A DNA stretch of 64,000 nt. It comes from Curtobacterium sp. MCLR17_032 (GTDB taxonomy: Bacteria; Actinomycetota; Actinomycetes; Actinomycetales; Microbacteriaceae). The notes under the pieces are model-generated. The model did no database searches. It worked only from the letters and a program-made list of their open reading frames with translations, and was not told where the DNA came from. Shown piece after piece: positions 57,122 to 64,000 of this stretch (position 1 is the stretch's first letter; every line of letters begins with the position of its first letter). The translations under genes were made by a program, and so were the position numbers. The DNA is taken from the NCBI RefSeq assembly GCF_003234795.2, contig NZ_CP126268.1, positions 1,054,001 through 1,118,000 of the forward strand, in the 5' to 3' direction.

Positions 57122-58263
57122 CCGCTCGCTCGGTGTCGGAACTCGTGGTCCACGACGACGCGGTCCGTGCGAACACCGCGTTCTTCGCCGAACACATCAG
57201 CGGGCGCCTCATGGCGGTGCTCAAGGCCGATGCGTTCGGGCACGGGGCCGTCGCCCGGACGGTCGTCGCGGCCGGCGCCCGGTCGATCGGGGTCACGTCG
57301 ATCGCCGAGGCGCTCGCGGTCCGCGCCGAGGGCGTCGTGGTCCCGGTGTTGAGTTGGCTGAACCCCGTCGACGCCGACTTCGGCGCCGCTGTACTCGCGG
57401 ACGTCGACCTGGCCGTGCCGAGCACGGCGGTCCTTGCCGCGGTCGCGCACGCCGGTCGTGTCGTCGGTCGTCGGGCGCGGGTGCACCTGCACGTCGACGT
57501 GGGCATGGCGCGCGACGGTTGTCCTCCCGGGGCCTGGGCAGCGCTGTGTGCCCTGGCGTGTGAGTTCGAGGCCGCCGGGGACATCCGCGTGGTCGGCGTC
57601 ATGGGGCACATGTCGAGCGCCGACCTGCCCGAGGACCCGCAGAACGACCGGGAGCGCCTGGTCTTCCGGAACGCCGTCCGGACTGCACGGCGACGGTCGC
57701 TGCGGCCCGCCGTCACCCACCTGGCCGCGACCGCCGCCACCCTGACTGGCGTCGGCGACGGCCACGACCTGCACCGCATCGGTGCCGGGCTCTTCGGCAT
57801 CGACCCTTCCGGGACCACCGACGTCCTCCGCCCCGCCCTGACCCTGCGCACGCGGGTCGTCGCGACCCGCACCGTCCCTGCCGGTACCGGAGTCGGCTAC
57901 GGACACGACCACACGGCAGCCGACTGCACGACCCTCGCGCTGTTGCCGCTCGGGTACGGCGACGGGTTGCCTCGCGCGGCCGCGCACCGTGCGGAGGTGC
58001 TGCTCGCAGGGCGCCGACGCCCGGTCGTCGGCCGCTTCTCGATGGACATGCTCGTCGTCGACACGGGCGGGGACGACGTCCTGCCGGGCTCCGTCGCCAC
58101 CGTGTTCGGTCCTGGCGGCGACGGTGAACCCACCGTGGCCGAATGGGCTGGCTGGGCCTCGACGATCCCGCACGAGATCGTCGTCGCTGTCGGTGCCCGC
58201 AGCGCTCGGGTGCTCCGGACCACGACCACCACGACGACAGGAGGCACGGCATGGACGGCGTGA
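57118..58263 (+). CDS. Alanine/serine racemase, VanT-like specificity position
   Basis: A 381-residue fold-III PLP racemase. K36 in LMAVLKADAFGHG binds PLP; HRIGAGLFGIDPSG is the Arg219-type helix and GVGYGHDH holds the Tyr265-type catalytic residue; FSMDM is the family SMD. At the position of Tyr354 (Geobacillus Alr), which is Asn in VanT serine racemases, this protein has His352 in STIPHEIVVAVG. That suggests a widened or changed substrate range (inference). GTGA overlap with the vanY gene; it would supply a D-amino acid for the downstream ligase. Confidence 0.88.
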   Translation: MTARSVSELVVHDDAVRANTAFFAEHISGRLMAVLKADAFGHGAVARTVVAAGARSIGVTSIAEALAVRAEGVVVPVLSWLNPVDADFGAAVLADVDLAVPSTAVLAAVAHAGRVVGRRARVHLHVDVGMARDGCPPGAWAALCALACEFEAAGDIRVVGVMGHMSSADLPEDPQNDRERLVFRNAVRTARRRSLRPAVTHLAATAATLTGVGDGHDLHRIGAGLFGIDPSGTTDVLRPALTLRTRVVATRTVPAGTGVGYGHDHTAADCTTLALLPLGYGDGLPRAAAHRAEVLLAGRRRPVVGRFSMDMLVVDTGGDDVLPGSVATVFGPGGDGEPTVAEWAGWASTIPHEIVVAVGARSARVLRTTTTTTTGGTAWTA

Positions 58264-59270
58264 ACGAGGACCACCGGCGGCGGATCGCGGTCATCGGCGG
58301 TGGTCGGAGCGACGAACACGAGGTGTCGCTGGCGTCGGCCGCGTCGGCCGTCGGTGTGATCCGTCAGCGTGGGGAGGAGGTGCTGGAGCTGCGGATCGAC
58401 CGCGACGGCACCTGGCGCGACGCGGCGGGGACGCGACTCACCGCGGCAGAGGCGGTCACCCGGATGGCCACCTGCGACGTCGCCTTCCCCCTGCTGCACG
58501 GGGTGCACGGCGAGGACGGCGCCATCGCCGGACTGCTCACCCTGATCGGCATGCCGTTCGTGGGCTCCCCGGTCCGGGCGGGTGCCCTGGCGATGGACAA
58601 GTGGGCGACGAAGCTGCTCGCCGAGGCCGCGGGCATCGCCACCGCTCCGGCGGTGCTGGTCCGGCCCGGCGACCGTGTGGACACGTTGCCCCTCCCGGTG
58701 CCGCTGGTCGTGAAGCCGACGACCGGTGGTTCGAGCAACGGGGTGTCACGAGTGACCACCGCCGACACCTACCGCCAGGCCGTGGCGAAGGCCCGGGCGG
58801 CGGGCGAAGACGTGCTCGTCGAGTCGTTCGTCGCCGGACGCGAGGTCGACATCGCGCTCTTCCGGGACGGCAACGGTGTCCTCCGCGCGGGCGCCTCGCT
58901 CGAGGTCGGCGTCGAGCGAGGCGGCCTGTTCGACCGGCACCGGAAGTACGACGGCACCGCCGAGTTCACCCTGCCCGCGCGGATCACGCCTGTCGAGCAC
59001 GCCACGGTCGATCGGGCAGCGCGGGACCTCTACGCGGTGCTCGGTTGCTCAGGGGTAGTCCGGTTCGACTTCTTCGTCACGGACACCACTGTCGTCCTCA
59101 ACGAGGTGAACACCACGCCCGGGTTCACCGAGCGGTCACAGGTCCCGATGATGTACGCGGCGGTCGGCCTGCCCTACGCGGACCTGGTGGGGGAGTTGGT
59201 CGAGGAGGCGCTGGCCACCGCACACGGACGAGGCCACCCGCCGGATCCGCGATCGGCGACCTCTGCATGA
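58251..59270 (+). CDS. D-Ala-D-X ligase of the van-like cluster
   Basis: A 339-residue ATP-grasp ligase. VIGGGRSDEHEVSLASA is the N-terminal D-Ala site, FPLLHGVHGEDGAIAGLL and KPTTGGSSNGVSRV the ATP-binding loops, and NEVNTTPGFTERS the Mg2+ site. The omega-loop reads LFDRHRKYDGTAEF, with Tyr233 in the position of Ddl Tyr216; D-Ala-D-Lac ligases have His/Glu there instead, so D-Ala-D-Ala or D-Ala-D-Ser is more likely. AGGAGG lies 4 nt before the ATG, which overlaps the racemase gene end by 13 bp. Confidence 0.9.
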   Translation: MDGVNEDHRRRIAVIGGGRSDEHEVSLASAASAVGVIRQRGEEVLELRIDRDGTWRDAAGTRLTAAEAVTRMATCDVAFPLLHGVHGEDGAIAGLLTLIGMPFVGSPVRAGALAMDKWATKLLAEAAGIATAPAVLVRPGDRVDTLPLPVPLVVKPTTGGSSNGVSRVTTADTYRQAVAKARAAGEDVLVESFVAGREVDIALFRDGNGVLRAGASLEVGVERGGLFDRHRKYDGTAEFTLPARITPVEHATVDRAARDLYAVLGCSGVVRFDFFVTDTTVVLNEVNTTPGFTERSQVPMMYAAVGLPYADLVGELVEEALATAHGRGHPPDPRSATSA

Positions 59271-59366
59271 GCCGGCGGAGTGCCCGCTCGGCGATGGAGG
59301 GGAAGGCGGGGATCGTGGATCGGCGCGATGCCAGATCGACAGCTGGCAGCGCAGTTCAGAACGTGG

Positions 59367-59437
59367 AGGGGATGACGGGAATCGAACCCGCGTAGCCAGT
59401 TTGGAAGACTGGGGCTCTACCATTGAGCTACATCCCC
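59367..59437 (-). tRNA. tRNA-Gly (TCC)
   Basis: Acceptor GGGGATG/CATCCCC, D-stem GCTC/GAGC, anticodon stem CCAGT/ACTGG around CTTCCAA, giving anticodon TCC; T-arm with GGTTCGATT. The ~100 bp between the ligase stop and this tRNA hold nothing I can assign. Confidence 0.94.
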
Positions 59438-59490
59438 GCGCCTGCGCACGTGTCGCAGCCCCACCACCATACCGGACGATCGACACCCCC

Positions 59491-59754
59491 ATGATCCTGC
59501 CGCCGCCGGACGAGTCGTCGCAGCGCACGATCAAGCGTTCCCGGGTGCTGTCCTACGTGCTGGTGGCCCTGGCAGCGGTGGTGCTCTCGCTGCGCCCGGA
59601 CCTGTTCGGCGACCCGCAGACCCAGCCCTGGCACGCACTGCTGCACGTGTGGCGCATCGTCGCCGGGCTGCTCCTCGGGGTGGCTGCCCTGGCGGTCCAG
59701 GTCGTCGTCGGGGTGCAGTGGCGACGGGGTCTGCGACGGGCCGCGGACGACTGA
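59491..59754 (+). CDS. Small membrane protein
   Basis: An 87-residue protein with two TM segments (VLSYVLVALAAVVLSL and VWRIVAGLLLGVAALAVQVVVGV) and a short positive cytosolic start and end. I do not recognise a family. I start at ATG 59491; earlier in-frame codons run through tRNA-Gly. Confidence 0.7.
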   Translation: MILPPPDESSQRTIKRSRVLSYVLVALAAVVLSLRPDLFGDPQTQPWHALLHVWRIVAGLLLGVAALAVQVVVGVQWRRGLRRAADD

Positions 59755-59802
59755 CTTCCCACAACCGGGAGTCCTACCGGGGATCGTGCACCTGGAGCCC
59801 GC

Positions 59803-59808
59803 TAGACT
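59803..59808 (+). promoter_or_regulatory. Candidate -10 of tRNA-Pro/tig
   Basis: TAGACT about 74 nt upstream of tRNA-Pro; a weak GTGCAC lies at the -35 position. Part of the leader may carry both the tRNA and tig. Confidence 0.35.
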
Positions 59809-59881
59809 CGTCGAGGTCGCTGGGCTGGACTCGTCCTGCCCGCGCGCTGAACGGCGCACGCGACGATCCTGGCCCTCGTAC

Positions 59882-59958
59882 CGGGGCGTAGCTCAGCTTG
59901 GTAGAGCGCCCGCTTTGGGAGCGGGAGGTCGCAGGTTCAAATCCTGTCGCCCCGACCA
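59882..59958 (+). tRNA. tRNA-Pro (TGG)
   Basis: Acceptor CGGGGCG/CGCCCCG, D-stem GCTC/GAGC, anticodon stem CCCGC/GCGGG around TTTGGGA, giving anticodon TGG. T-arm with GGTTCAAAT. The terminal CCA is encoded (59956-59958). Confidence 0.95.
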
Positions 59959-59994
59959 GGTCACATCGAACGTCAACCAACAGGAGAACATCCC

Positions 59995-61338
59995 TTGGCC
60001 ACCAGCACCGTCGACAAGGTGAGCGACACCCGCGTCAAGCTCACCGTGAACGTGACGCCGGACGATCTCAAGCCGAGCATCGACCACGCGTACAAGCACA
60101 TCGCAGAGCAGATCAACATCCCCGGCTTCCGCAAGGGCAAGGTCCCGCCGGCGATCGTCGACCAGCGCGTCGGTCGTGGCGAGGTCCTGAACCACGCCGT
60201 CGGCGACGCCATCGACACCTTCTACCGCCAGGCGGTGGACGAGCAGGAACTGCGCATCCTCGGCCGTGCCGAGGCGGACGTCGCCGAGCTCCCGAACGTC
60301 AAGGACTTCTCCGGCGACCTCGTCCTCACCTTCGAGGTCGACGTCCGTCCGGAGTTCGACCTGCCCGACTACAGCTCGTTCGAGCTGACGGTCGACGCGG
60401 TCGAGGTCTCCGACGACGAGATCGACGAAGAGCTGCAGAACCTCCGCACGCGCTTCGGCACCCTCGTCACCGTGGACCGTCCGGCCACCTCGGGCGACTT
60501 CGCCCAGCTCGACCTGACCGCCACCATCGGTGACGACGAGGTCGACTCGGCCACCGGCGTCTCCTACGAGATCGGTTCGGGCGACCTGCTCGAGGGCATC
60601 GACGAGGCGCTCGAGTCCCTCACCGCCGGCGAGTCCACCACCTTCGAGTCGAAGCTCGTCGGTGGCGACCGCGAGGGCGAGACCGCCCAGATCGCCGTGA
60701 CCGTCACCGCCGTCAAGGAGCGCGAGCTCCCCGAGGCCGACGACGAGTTCGCCCAGATCGCGAGCCAGTTCGACACGCTCGACGAGCTCAAGGCGGACCT
60801 CAAGGAGCAGATCGCCAAGTCGAAGACCTTCGGCCAGGGCGCTGCCGCTCGCGACAAGCTCGTCGAGCAGCTCCTCGAGTCGGTGGAGATCCCGATCTCC
60901 GAGAAGCTCATCGAGGACGAGGTCCACCGTCACCTCGAGCAGGAGAACCGTCTGGAGGACGACGAGCACCGCAAGGAGGTCGCCGAGTCCAGCGAGAAGG
61001 CCTTCCGCTCGCAGATCCTCCTCGACTCCATCGCCGAGAAGGAGCAGATCCAGGTCTCGCAGGAAGAGCTCACGCAGTACCTGATCCAGGCCGCTGCGCA
61101 GTACGGCATGGAGCCGGCCGAGTTCATCAAGGTCATCGACCAGAACGGCCAGATCCCCGGCATGGTCGGCGAGGTCGCTCGCTCGAAGGCCGTCGCCACG
61201 GTCCTGTCGAAGGTCACCGTGAAGGACACCGACGGCAAGCCGGTCGACCTCTCCGCGTTCACCGCGGGTGTCGCCGAGGACGCCGACGACGAGTCGACCG
61301 ACACGGACGACGAGTCGGCCGAGGCCGACGCGAAGTAG
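59995..61338 (+). CDS. tig: Trigger factor
   Basis: A 447-residue ribosome-associated chaperone and prolyl isomerase. The ribosome-binding loop is in [16 protein letters not shown]; the FKBP-like PPIase domain spans about residues 145-235 ([20 protein letters not shown]); the C-terminal chaperone arms follow. The tail is acidic ([15 protein letters not shown]). It starts with TTG at 59995, supported by AGGAG 11 nt upstream; no other start fits the family N-terminus. Confidence 0.97.
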   Translation: MATSTVDKVSDTRVKLTVNVTPDDLKPSIDHAYKHIAEQINIPGFRKGKVPPAIVDQRVGRGEVLNHAVGDAIDTFYRQAVDEQELRILGRAEADVAELPNVKDFSGDLVLTFEVDVRPEFDLPDYSSFELTVDAVEVSDDEIDEELQNLRTRFGTLVTVDRPATSGDFAQLDLTATIGDDEVDSATGVSYEIGSGDLLEGIDEALESLTAGESTTFESKLVGGDREGETAQIAVTVTAVKERELPEADDEFAQIASQFDTLDELKADLKEQIAKSKTFGQGAAARDKLVEQLLESVEIPISEKLIEDEVHRHLEQENRLEDDEHRKEVAESSEKAFRSQILLDSIAEKEQIQVSQEELTQYLIQAAAQYGMEPAEFIKVIDQNGQIPGMVGEVARSKAVATVLSKVTVKDTDGKPVDLSAFTAGVAEDADDESTDTDDESAEADAK

Positions 61339-61353
61339 TCGCGACCATCCGCA

Positions 61354-61397
61354 CGAACGGGAGGCACGGTGCCAGCTGGCACCGTGCCTCCCGTTCG
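61354..61397 (+). terminator. Terminator of tig
   Basis: Perfect 22-bp-per-arm palindrome, left arm CGAACGGGAGGCACGGTGCC onward, 61354-61375 with 61376-61397 and no spacer. It carries the GGGAGGC/GCCTCCC core. The following ~120 bp contain the clpP1 promoter region. Confidence 0.8.
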
Positions 61398-61518
61398 TTC
61401 CCCCGCACGTCTCGACCGCGTTCCCTGACCTGCTGACCGCCGACAGCGAACACACGCGACCACGTGCGTTGCAACCGATAAGTTCGACAACAAGCGACAA
61501 CTGAACGGGAGCTTTTCC

Positions 61519-62148
61519 ATGGCCGAAGCAACACTGAACCCCAGTGTTTTTGACCGCCTTCTGAGAGACCGGATCGTGTGGCTCGGCTCCGAGGTCCGCG
61601 ACGACAACTCGAACGAGATCGCAGCCAAGCTGCTGCTGCTCGCCGCCGAGGACCCTGAGAAGGACATCTACCTCTACATCAACTCGCCCGGTGGCTCGAT
61701 CACCGCCGGCATGGCGATCTACGACACGATGCAGTTCGTGCCGAACGACATCGTCACGGTGGGCATCGGCCTCGCCGCCTCGATGGGGCAGTTCCTGCTC
61801 TCGTCCGGCACGCCCGGCAAGCGCTACATCACGCCGAACGCACGCGTGCTCCTGCACCAGCCGTCCGGTGGGTTCGGTGGCACCGCTGCCGACATCCAGA
61901 CGCAGGCGAAGGTCATCCTCGACATGAAGCAGCGCATGGCGGAGCTGACTGCCGAGCAGACCGGCAAGTCCATCGAGCAGGTCCTCAAGGACAACGACCG
62001 CGACAACTGGTTCTCGGCGCAGGAAGCCCTGGAGTACGGCTTCGTCGACCACCTCCGCGCCTCGTCCGCCGAGGTCGTCGGTGGTGGCGGAACCGTCAAC
62101 GACGGCGAGACGCAGACCCCTGCGGCCGAGCCCGACGCCCAGTCCTGA
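61519..62148 (+). CDS. clpP1: ATP-dependent Clp protease subunit 1
   Basis: A 209-residue ClpP. The catalytic Ser is in [12 protein letters not shown], His in [11 protein letters not shown] and Asp in the [13 protein letters not shown] region. The N-terminal sequence ([23 protein letters not shown]) and the Ala/Gly/Thr-rich C-terminal tail are normal for actinobacterial ClpP1. It forms a mixed tetradecamer with ClpP2. GGGAGC precedes the ATG. Confidence 0.97.
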   Translation: MAEATLNPSVFDRLLRDRIVWLGSEVRDDNSNEIAAKLLLLAAEDPEKDIYLYINSPGGSITAGMAIYDTMQFVPNDIVTVGIGLAASMGQFLLSSGTPGKRYITPNARVLLHQPSGGFGGTAADIQTQAKVILDMKQRMAELTAEQTGKSIEQVLKDNDRDNWFSAQEALEYGFVDHLRASSAEVVGGGGTVNDGETQTPAAEPDAQS

Positions 62149-62174
62149 TCACCACCGAAGAAAAGGAAACGAGA

Positions 62175-62834
62175 ATGCATCTCCCCATGCTCGGTGGCGC
62201 GCAGAACGTCCCGGCCCCCTCTGATCGGTACATCCTCCCGAGCTTCGAAGAGCGCACGGCCTACGGCTACAAGCGTCAGGACCCGTACGCGAAGCTCTTC
62301 GAGGACCGCATCGTGTTCCTCGGCGTGCAGGTCGACGACGCGTCCGCGGACGACGTCATGGCCCAGCTGCTCGTGCTCGAGTCGATGGACCCCGACCGCG
62401 ACATCGTGATGTACATCAACTCGCCCGGTGGCTCGTTCACCGCGATGACGGCGATCTACGACACGATGCAGTACATCCGTCCGCAGATCCAGACGGTCTG
62501 CCTCGGTCAGGCGGCCTCGGCCGCGTCGGTGCTCCTGGCCGGCGGCACGCCGGGCAAGCGCCTGGCGCTCCCGAACGCCCGTGTGCTCATCCACCAGCCT
62601 GCCGTCCAGCAGGGTGGTGGCCAGGCGTCCGACATCGAGATCCAGGCAGCGGAGATCCTCCGTATGCGCACCTGGCTCGAGGAGACGCTGTCGAAGCACT
62701 CGAACAAGACGCCGGCCGAGATCAACCACGACATCGAGCGCGACAAGATCATGTCCGCGCAGGAAGCCGTGGAGTACGGCCTGATCGACCAGGTCCTCAC
62801 CAGCCGCAAGAACCTCCCCGCGCTCGTCAAGTAG
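62175..62834 (+). CDS. clpP2: ATP-dependent Clp protease subunit 2
   Basis: A 219-residue ClpP. Catalytic Ser in [16 protein letters not shown], His in [12 protein letters not shown]. The longer N-terminus ([33 protein letters not shown]) and the ClpP2-type residues match the partner of ClpP1 that docks ClpX/ClpC1. Only 26 bp after clpP1, so the two are cotranscribed. Confidence 0.97.
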   Translation: MHLPMLGGAQNVPAPSDRYILPSFEERTAYGYKRQDPYAKLFEDRIVFLGVQVDDASADDVMAQLLVLESMDPDRDIVMYINSPGGSFTAMTAIYDTMQYIRPQIQTVCLGQAASAASVLLAGGTPGKRLALPNARVLIHQPAVQQGGGQASDIEIQAAEILRMRTWLEETLSKHSNKTPAEINHDIERDKIMSAQEAVEYGLIDQVLTSRKNLPALVK

Positions 62835-62842
62835 CGCTCGGT

Positions 62843-62885
62843 ACGACGACGGCCCCGCACCTCATCGGTGCGGGGCCGTCGTCGT
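62843..62885 (+). terminator. Terminator of clpP1-clpP2
   Basis: 18-bp perfect stem (62843-62860 with 62868-62885, 7-nt loop), arm ACGACGACGGCCCCGCAC, 9 nt past the clpP2 stop. Confidence 0.85.
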
Positions 62886-62939
62886 TCCGGGGCTCGGGGT
62901 CGTCATCGGGGAGCGGACCCGCCACGCCCGCATGCGTCT

Positions 62940-63002
62940 CGCCGAGTGGTCACGAACGGTCGCTCTGGCGAGGCCAGTCCGACGATTCGTGACCGCTCGG
63001 CG
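62940..63002. repeat. Imperfect inverted repeat with 22-nt arms
   Basis: Left arm 62940-62961 (CGCCGAGTGGTCACGAACGG onward) pairs with 62981-63002, three mismatches, 19-nt spacer. It lies in the 232-bp gap after clpP2 and has no poly-U, so it looks like a repeat element rather than a terminator. Confidence 0.7.
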
Positions 63003-63066
63003 GAGGTGAGCGGGGTGTCCCGACCGGTCGGGACGACGCCGGCGGACGTGTCGGCGCGCGTGCCGG

Positions 63067-63744
63067 TCAGTCCTCGTCGGCGTCGTCAGCGGCGGGCGCC
63101 GGGCGACGACGGACGAGCAGCAGGACCGCGACGACGGCGGCCACGACGACGAGCCCGCCGGCACCGATCCACAGTGCGTCGGACGTCGTCGACGCCGAGG
63201 TGCCGGACTCCGTGCCCGTCGTGCTCGCCGCGGCGGTCGAACCGTTGCCCGCGGTGGCACAGGTCGGCGGCTTGGTGGTGCCGGTGGCGGGGGTGAAGCC
63301 CGCCGGGGCCTTCCACGTGAAGTCGTACGAGTCCGAGACGGTGTGCCCGTCGGCCGAGATGATCTGCCACTCGGCCTGGTACTTGCCGGACTTGCCGAGC
63401 GCGGCCGCGGTGGACATCGTCGGGCCCTCGACGTCGACGCAGCCGTTCTCGAAGTACCGGCCGTCCGGACCCACGATGCGGAACGCGAACCCGGAGTCGG
63501 TGTCGCCGATGTCGAGCAGGCGGTCGTTCGTGGTGATCGCGAACGTCTTGGGCAGTTCGGTCAGCGTGCTGTTCGACGCCGGGGTGGCCGCGATGACGTA
63601 GTTGTGCGCGCTGGCCGGGGCCGCGAGGCCGAGCACCGCACCACCCACGAGCGCGAGGGCGGCGAGCGTCCGGGCACCGAGCCTCCCGGCCCGGACCCGG
63701 CGGCGCACCGCCGGACGCGTGCCCGGCCGCTCGCCCGTCGTCAC
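63067..63744 (-). CDS. CopC-like copper-binding membrane-anchored protein
   Basis: A 225-residue exported protein. After a signal peptide, mature AHNYVIAATPASNSTLTELPKTFAITTNDRL begins with the His1-type Cu ligand of CopC, and AEWQIISADGHTVSDSYDFTWKAP is the CopC signature. The C-terminus ends with a TM helix (LWIGAGGLVVVAAVVAVLLLVRRR), so it is anchored by its tail. It binds copper outside the membrane. GTG start overlapping the upstream stop (GTGA). Confidence 0.9.
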   Translation of the reverse strand: MTTGERPGTRPAVRRRVRAGRLGARTLAALALVGGAVLGLAAPASAHNYVIAATPASNSTLTELPKTFAITTNDRLLDIGDTDSGFAFRIVGPDGRYFENGCVDVEGPTMSTAAALGKSGKYQAEWQIISADGHTVSDSYDFTWKAPAGFTPATGTTKPPTCATAGNGSTAAASTTGTESGTSASTTSDALWIGAGGLVVVAAVVAVLLLVRRRPAPAADDADED

Positions 63745-64000
63745 TTGCTGGTGCCGCGTCGGCGCGTGGCGGCGACCGAGACGACCAGCGCGACGGCGCC
63801 CAGGAGCAGACCGCCGAGGCCGAGGAAGCGGCCGACCAGGTCCGGGTCCGCCGGGACGGAGGTGGACGAGCTGGAGGCCGTGGTCGCGGTGGCCTCGTCG
63901 GACTCGGTCGACGCGGTGGTGCCGTGCTCGTCGTCGCCTGCGGCCGCGGCGGTCAGCGTGATGGTCGGCGCAGGGTGCTCCGGCTCGGCCTGCCCGGCCT
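63741..64000 (-). CDS. YcnI-like protein, C-terminal part only (window edge)
   Basis: The reading frame runs off the end of the window. The visible 85 residues read ...AEPEHPAPTITL, a Ser/Thr-rich linker, then a TM anchor (RFLGLGGLLLGAVALVVSVAATRRR) and stop. EPEHPAP with a C-terminal anchor is typical of YcnI/DUF1775 proteins, which are encoded beside CopC-like proteins and take part in copper handling. The GTGA overlap ties the two into one operon. Confidence 0.75.
   Translation of the reverse strand, partial: AGQAEPEHPAPTITLTAAAAGDDEHGTTASTESDEATATTASSSSTSVPADPDLVGRFLGLGGLLLGAVALVVSVAATRRRGTSK

Overview
The window is very GC-rich with short intergenic gaps and many GTG starts and 4-bp ATGA/GTGA overlaps. 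It contains two clpP genes in tandem behind tig, a group II truncated haemoglobin, a nitroreductase of the Rv2466c type and many leaderless-looking promoters. It is an Actinomycetota chromosome. The gene content and small compact genes suggest family Microbacteriaceae, and a plant- or soil-associated genus such as Curtobacterium is my best guess (inference, not a database match).

Backbone. From about 1.2 to 26 kb, and again from 59.4 to 62.8 kb, the genes follow an order I recall from Mycobacterium tuberculosis: tRNA-His and orn, an ssb paralogue, ettA (Rv2478c-Rv2477c), glbO, pepN, the Rv2466c-type nitroreductase, rpiB, nei (Rv2470 to Rv2464c), then tig-clpP1-clpP2 (Rv2462c-Rv2460c). A beta-lactamase-fold serine hydrolase (28.2-29.6 kb) sits after nei, where M. 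tuberculosis has lipP. About 30 kb of extra genes lies between that hydrolase and tig.

Region by region. 0-1.9 kb: a cut P-loop kinase, a zincin-like protease, tRNA-His, orn. 1.9-2.8 kb: a gene-free block of palindromic and tandem repeats. 2.8-4.5 kb: a MarR regulator and an MFS exporter. 5.2-8.4 kb: a three-gene nonulosonic (sialic-like) acid operon, neuA-neuB-glycosyltransferase. 8.7-26 kb: housekeeping genes (P-loop kinase, tRNA-Arg, msrA, ssb, ettA, two thioesterases, glbO-mscS, pepN, nitroreductase, rpiB, nei). 26-34.4 kb: amidohydrolase, PaiB, serine hydrolase, a NarL-type two-component system, an EamA exporter and a small gene behind a perfect actinobacterial SOS box.

34.4-47.6 kb is a coherent locus for foraging high-mannose N-glycans: a divergent LacI regulator with two operator-like palindromes, a sugar ABC importer (binding lipoprotein and two permeases, no ATPase), a GH5_18-like beta-mannosidase, a GH38 alpha-mannosidase, a secreted EndoH-type GH18 and a GH92 alpha-mannosidase. 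EndoH would release the glycan outside, the importer would bring it in, and GH92, GH38 and GH5 would dismantle it in the cytoplasm.

47.6-54.6 kb holds defence-type accessory genes: hydrolase-TetR under a nested palindromic operator, a macrolide-type glycosyltransferase, three GNATs, a CAT-like acetyltransferase, a HAD phosphatase, and a membrane protein with a winged-helix regulator. 54.6-59.3 kb is a van-like cluster: histidine kinase and OmpR regulator, divergent from a VanY-type lipoprotein, a racemase and a D-Ala-D-X ligase, across a perfect 12-bp inverted repeat. The window ends with tRNA-Gly, tRNA-Pro, tig-clpP1-clpP2, and a CopC-like protein next to a partial YcnI-like protein.

The most interesting items are the van-like cluster, the N-glycan locus, the SOS-box gene, the palindromic repeat family (one copy lies inside neuA), and a divergent gene pair whose two ATG codons share the tetramer CATG.
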